Assembly: GCF_016406105.1 (NCBI RefSeq)
Contig: NZ_CP066308.1
Coordinates: 2,515,501-2,579,500 of the forward strand
Direction: 5' to 3'
From: Brevibacillus composti
GTDB taxonomy: Bacteria > Bacillota > Bacilli > Brevibacillales > Brevibacillaceae
DNA: 64,000 nt
The position numbers and the translations under genes were made by a program. Under the pieces are notes generated by a model, which worked only from the letters and a program-made list of their open reading frames with translations, did not search any database and had not been told where the DNA came from. Positions 61,141 to 64,000 of this stretch are shown piece after piece; position 1 is the first letter of the stretch, and each line of letters begins with the position of its first letter.

Positions 61141-62865
61141 CTAGGGAACGGCTTTTCGCTGCCGTCCCAGCAGGATCATTTCCCGCGCGTGCTCTTCGGT
61201 TTTGGCGGTGACCTGTGCCCCGCCCAGCATGCGGGCCAGCTCGATGACCCTCTCTTCGTCCGTCAAGCGGTGGACCACGGTCATCGTCTCATGCTCGCTC
61301 ATCTCTTTTTGGATGAGGTAGTGGGCATCAGCCAGGGAAGCCACTTGCGGCAAGTGGGTGATGCACAGGACCTGGCGCTGCTGGGCCACTCTGGCCAGCT
61401 TCTCCGCGATGGCCTGGGCGGCTCGGCCGCTCACTCCGGTGTCCACTTCATCGAAGATCATCGTCTGGACCTGGTCCGTACCTGCCAGGATCGTTTTGAT
61501 CGCCAGCATGACGCGGGACAGTTCGCCGCCCGAGGCAATCTTGGCCAGCGGTCTCAGCGGCTCGCCCGGATTCGGCGAGATCAGGAACTCGACGGTATCG
61601 ATGCCGTTGGCGTCCACTCGCCAGGTGGTTCCTTCGATGTCGACCCCGTTCTCATCCGGCACTTGCCGCACGTCGATGGCAAAGCGGGCTCTTTCCATAT
61701 GAAGCTCCCGCAGCTGCTGCTCGATCTCCGCCGCCAGCTGTTCCGCACAGCTCTTGCGAATCATCGACAGCTCGGCGGCTTCCACCGCCAGATCTGCAGC
61801 CAGTTCTGCCAGCCTTTTTTCCAGCTGCTGCAAACGATCGTCATAATGGTGCATCTCATCCAGCTCATCCTGGATGGTCGCCGCATATTCGAGGATCTCG
61901 TCCACATTTTTGCCGTATTTCCGTTTTAAGCTCTGAATCAGATCCAGCCTGCGCTCCACTTCCTGCAATTGTTCCGGCTCAAAATCCAGCCGCTCGGACA
62001 GCTGCCGCAGCTGATGCACGGCATCCTCGATCTGGTAGTAGGCGCTCTGTACATTCTCCAGCACCGGCAGCAGTTGCTCCTCATAAGAAGAGATCCGCTC
62101 CAGCTCGCTCATGGCATGTCCCAGCCAATCCAGGCCGCGCTGGTCCCCGTGAAGCGAGCGGTAGGCGTCCTGGATGCCGCTGAAAATTTTCTCGATGTTG
62201 ATCCACTTTTTGCGCTGCAGGCTGAGCTTTTCGTCCTCGCCCGGCGTCAGGGAAGCCGCTTCGATCTCATTCAGCTGATATTGCAAGAGATCGATCCGCT
62301 GGACCAACTCGCGCTCATTGCGAGACATCCGCTCCAAATCCTGCCGGGTCTTGGAGTAGCTGGCGTACAACTGGGCGTACTCTTGCTTGGCCGAACCCAA
62401 GCGGCTCTCTCCGTACGAGTCGAGCCAGTGGATATGCTTGTCGGTTTGCATCAGCATATGCGTGTCATGCTGCCCGTGCACCGTGACCAGCCACGGCCCC
62501 AATTCCCTCAGGATGGCCAGAGTGACCAGCTGGCCGTTGATGCGGATGATGCTTTTTCCCTGACTGGATATGTCGCGCCGAACGAGCAGCGTCCCGTCCT
62601 GCTCCGCCTGTACGCCGAAGCTCTCACAGACGGAAAAAGCCGGATGGCCGGGCGGCAGCTCAAACAGCCCCTCCACTTCGGCCCGCGACTCCCCATAGCG
62701 GACCAGGTCCGAGGAAGCCCGGCCTCCCAGGAGGAGCCCCAGCGCATCGATGATGATCGATTTCCCTGCTCCCGTTTCTCCCGTCAAGATGTTCAATCCT
62801 TTTTGAAAGGAGATCGTGACGGATTTGATAATCGCAAAATTGCGGATGGAAAGCTCCAGTAGCAT
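61141..62865 (-). CDS. recN: DNA repair protein RecN
   Basis: A 574-residue SMC-like ATPase: Walker [15 protein letters not shown] near the start, two long coiled-coil arms (about 155-365) around a central hinge, then the signature [20 protein letters not shown] and Walker [14 protein letters not shown]. It acts at DNA double-strand breaks before RecA loading. Located 16 bp after argR, as in many Bacillales. Confidence 0.97.
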   Translation of the reverse strand: MLLELSIRNFAIIKSVTISFQKGLNILTGETGAGKSIIIDALGLLLGGRASSDLVRYGESRAEVEGLFELPPGHPAFSVCESFGVQAEQDGTLLVRRDISSQGKSIIRINGQLVTLAILRELGPWLVTVHGQHDTHMLMQTDKHIHWLDSYGESRLGSAKQEYAQLYASYSKTRQDLERMSRNERELVQRIDLLQYQLNEIEAASLTPGEDEKLSLQRKKWINIEKIFSGIQDAYRSLHGDQRGLDWLGHAMSELERISSYEEQLLPVLENVQSAYYQIEDAVHQLRQLSERLDFEPEQLQEVERRLDLIQSLKRKYGKNVDEILEYAATIQDELDEMHHYDDRLQQLEKRLAELAADLAVEAAELSMIRKSCAEQLAAEIEQQLRELHMERARFAIDVRQVPDENGVDIEGTTWRVDANGIDTVEFLISPNPGEPLRPLAKIASGGELSRVMLAIKTILAGTDQVQTMIFDEVDTGVSGRAAQAIAEKLARVAQQRQVLCITHLPQVASLADAHYLIQKEMSEHETMTVVHRLTDEERVIELARMLGGAQVTAKTEEHAREMILLGRQRKAVP

Positions 62866-62881
62866 ACAATCCCCCCACTCT

Positions 62882-63331
62882 TTACAGCATTTCCCTGAGG
62901 CGTTTGGTTACTTCTTCGGAGTTTTCCTTGGAGCGGCAGATAATCAGGATCGTATTATCGCCGCTGATCGTACCCATGATCTCTTCCCAGGGAAGATTGT
63001 CGATCAGCTCCGCAACCGCATTGGCATGTCCGGAGAGGGTCTTCAGCAGGATAAAATGGTCGGCGTGGTCCATGCTTACAAACGAGTCAACCAGCATGCG
63101 CCGGAGCTTTTGAATTGGATTGAATTTTTGTTCGACAGGAACTGAATACTTGTACCGGCCGTCGGGAAGCGGAACTTTCACCAAATGGAGTTCCTTGATA
63201 TCACGGGAAACGGTCGCCTGCGTCACGTTAAAGCCTGCTGCCCGCAGACGCTCGACCAGTTCATCCTGTGTCTCCACTTCATGACTGCCGATAATTTCAC
63301 GAATCCGGATATGTCGTTGTCCTTTGCTCAT
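62882..63331 (-). CDS. argR: Arginine repressor ArgR (AhrC)
   Basis: A 149-residue hexameric repressor/activator, the same length as B. subtilis AhrC. The N-terminal winged helix contains [16 protein letters not shown]. The C-terminal domain has the arginine-binding [11 protein letters not shown]. The ATG at 63331 follows GGGAG and is preferred to an in-frame start 45 bp upstream inside nadK. It regulates arginine synthesis and breakdown genes, none of which are in this window. Confidence 0.95.
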   Translation of the reverse strand: MSKGQRHIRIREIIGSHEVETQDELVERLRAAGFNVTQATVSRDIKELHLVKVPLPDGRYKYSVPVEQKFNPIQKLRRMLVDSFVSMDHADHFILLKTLSGHANAVAELIDNLPWEEIMGTISGDNTILIICRSKENSEEVTKRLREML

Positions 63332-63335
63332 GCGA

Positions 63336-64000
63336 TTACTCCCATTCCCCTTGTAATTTGGTTCGTATCGTCTCAAAAAAGGCGCCTTTTTTCCATTTGA
63401 TCAGCGGTGTCACAAACGGCGATTTGCGGATGAAAATCTGGTCGCCGCCCTCCAGCCTGCACCCAAACTGGCCGTCAATCGACAGCCCCATCTCGTGGTG
63501 GACCGCATCCACCTCGATGCGGATCGTTTGATGGGGGGACAGCACCATCGGCCGCGCCGTCAACGAATGAGGCGCTACCGGGGTCAAGAGCAGCATCTCT
63601 ACATTGGGTGCTACGATCGGTCCGCCCGCCGACAGCGAATAGGCGGTCGAGCCGGTCGGACTGGACACGATGACGCCGTCACCGCTGAAGGTCGCCACAT
63701 AGTTATCATCGAGATAGACCGCGCATTGAATGATGCGGCAAAACGAGCCTTTGGCAATCCCGATGTCATTCATCGCCGTGTAGCGGGCGAGTGTCTTCTG
63801 GTTGCGCACCAGTTCGGCATCCAGCATGGTGCGCTCTTCCAGATAGTATTGGCCGGAAAGCAGCTTGTCTACAGCGTGCGGCAAATCATCCGGGTCTGCT
63901 TCTGAAAGAAAGCCCAAGGTGCCGAGATTGATCCCCAGGATCGGCACGGAGCACCCCGCCAGGCGGCGCGCAATGCCCAGCAGCGTCCCGTCACCGCCCA
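63336..64000 (-). CDS. nadK: NAD kinase (partial, C-terminal part)
   Basis: The 5' end lies beyond the right edge. The visible 221 residues begin with the catalytic [13 protein letters not shown], continue with [15 protein letters not shown], the NAD-binding [11 protein letters not shown]-like segment, and the second conserved motif [22 protein letters not shown]. It phosphorylates NAD to NADP. It is 4 bp upstream of argR, so nadK-argR-recN probably form one transcript. Confidence 0.94.
   Translation of the reverse strand, partial: GGDGTLLGIARRLAGCSVPILGINLGTLGFLSEADPDDLPHAVDKLLSGQYYLEERTMLDAELVRNQKTLARYTAMNDIGIAKGSFCRIIQCAVYLDDNYVATFSGDGVIVSSPTGSTAYSLSAGGPIVAPNVEMLLLTPVAPHSLTARPMVLSPHQTIRIEVDAVHHEMGLSIDGQFGCRLEGGDQIFIRKSPFVTPLIKWKKGAFFETIRTKLQGEWE

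Noticed and set aside
1-64000. CRISPR arrays, tRNA or rRNA genes, prophage or plasmid genes
   Set aside because: No regularly spaced direct repeats, tRNA-like foldable arms with conserved TTCRA loops, rRNA blocks, or phage structural genes were recognised in any part of the window. The only mobile element seen is the group II intron.

Overview
The window is a piece of a low-to-mid GC, endospore-forming Bacillales chromosome. Gene order and protein sequences fit Brevibacillus or a close Paenibacillaceae relative. Clear markers are spo0A, spoIVB, dacF-spoIIAA-spoIIAB-sigF, the spoVA operon, spoIIM and mciZ, set among housekeeping genes in an order much like the B. subtilis fur-xerD-drm-pupG-dacF-spoIIA-spoVA region. 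Nearly every gene is on the minus strand. The exceptions are mciZ, a 28-residue membrane peptide, a DUF2627 gene and a LysR regulator. No rRNA, tRNA or CRISPR array was seen.

Layout. 1-7.1 kb: spoVAF (partial), spoVAEA, spoVAEB, spoVAD, spoVAC, spoVAB, spoVAA, then sigF, spoIIAB, spoIIAA and dacF, with recognisable sigma-G and sigma-F promoters. 7.1-15.8 kb: a chemoreceptor, an Opp-type oligopeptide ABC transporter (oppABCDF) and an Lrp/AsnC regulator. 16-19.7 kb: nucleoside salvage (drm-pupG-pdp). 19.7-25.6 kb: xerD, yqzK, fur, spoIIM, endonuclease Q, nudF, divergent mciZ and a DUF3866 gene. 25.7-31.4 kb: a YqjE-like peptidase, then the methylmalonyl-CoA pathway (carboxyltransferase, a cobalamin-subunit/epimerase fusion, mutase large subunit). 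31.4-33.7 kb: a small membrane peptide and a repetitive secreted surface protein. 33.9-42.5 kb: the branched-chain keto-acid dehydrogenase operon (bcd-lpdV-bkdAA-bkdAB-bkdB) with its sigma-54 promoter and activator bkdR. 42.5-46.5 kb: DUF2627 and a four-gene steA-steB-GT2-MraY-like envelope operon. 46.5-51.1 kb: two methyltransferases, a VOC protein, a LysR regulator, a Tat-type phosphoesterase and a carbonic anhydrase. 51.1-56.5 kb: an accessory glycosyltransferase locus. 56.7-61 kb: spo0A and spoIVB separated by a class C group II intron. 61-64 kb: recN, argR and nadK (partial).

The genes join several modules: forespore gene expression and DPA uptake; peptide and nucleoside scavenging; and branched-chain amino-acid breakdown feeding acyl-CoA and methylmalonyl-CoA metabolism.

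The most unusual part is the glycosyltransferase locus. Three related GT4 enzymes and a DUF1796 protease-like gene lie in one operon. Two of the enzymes run in frame, without a stop, into a second cistron that keeps its own Shine-Dalgarno sequence and ATG: a DUF6270 domain in one case and a 66-residue unknown protein in the other. The third seems to lack a normal start codon and the DUF1796 gene is frameshifted. Other points of interest are the intron between spoIVB and spo0A, the cobalamin-subunit/epimerase fusion, antisense mciZ and the SteA-SteB envelope operon. All functions are inferred from sequence recognition; no database search was run.
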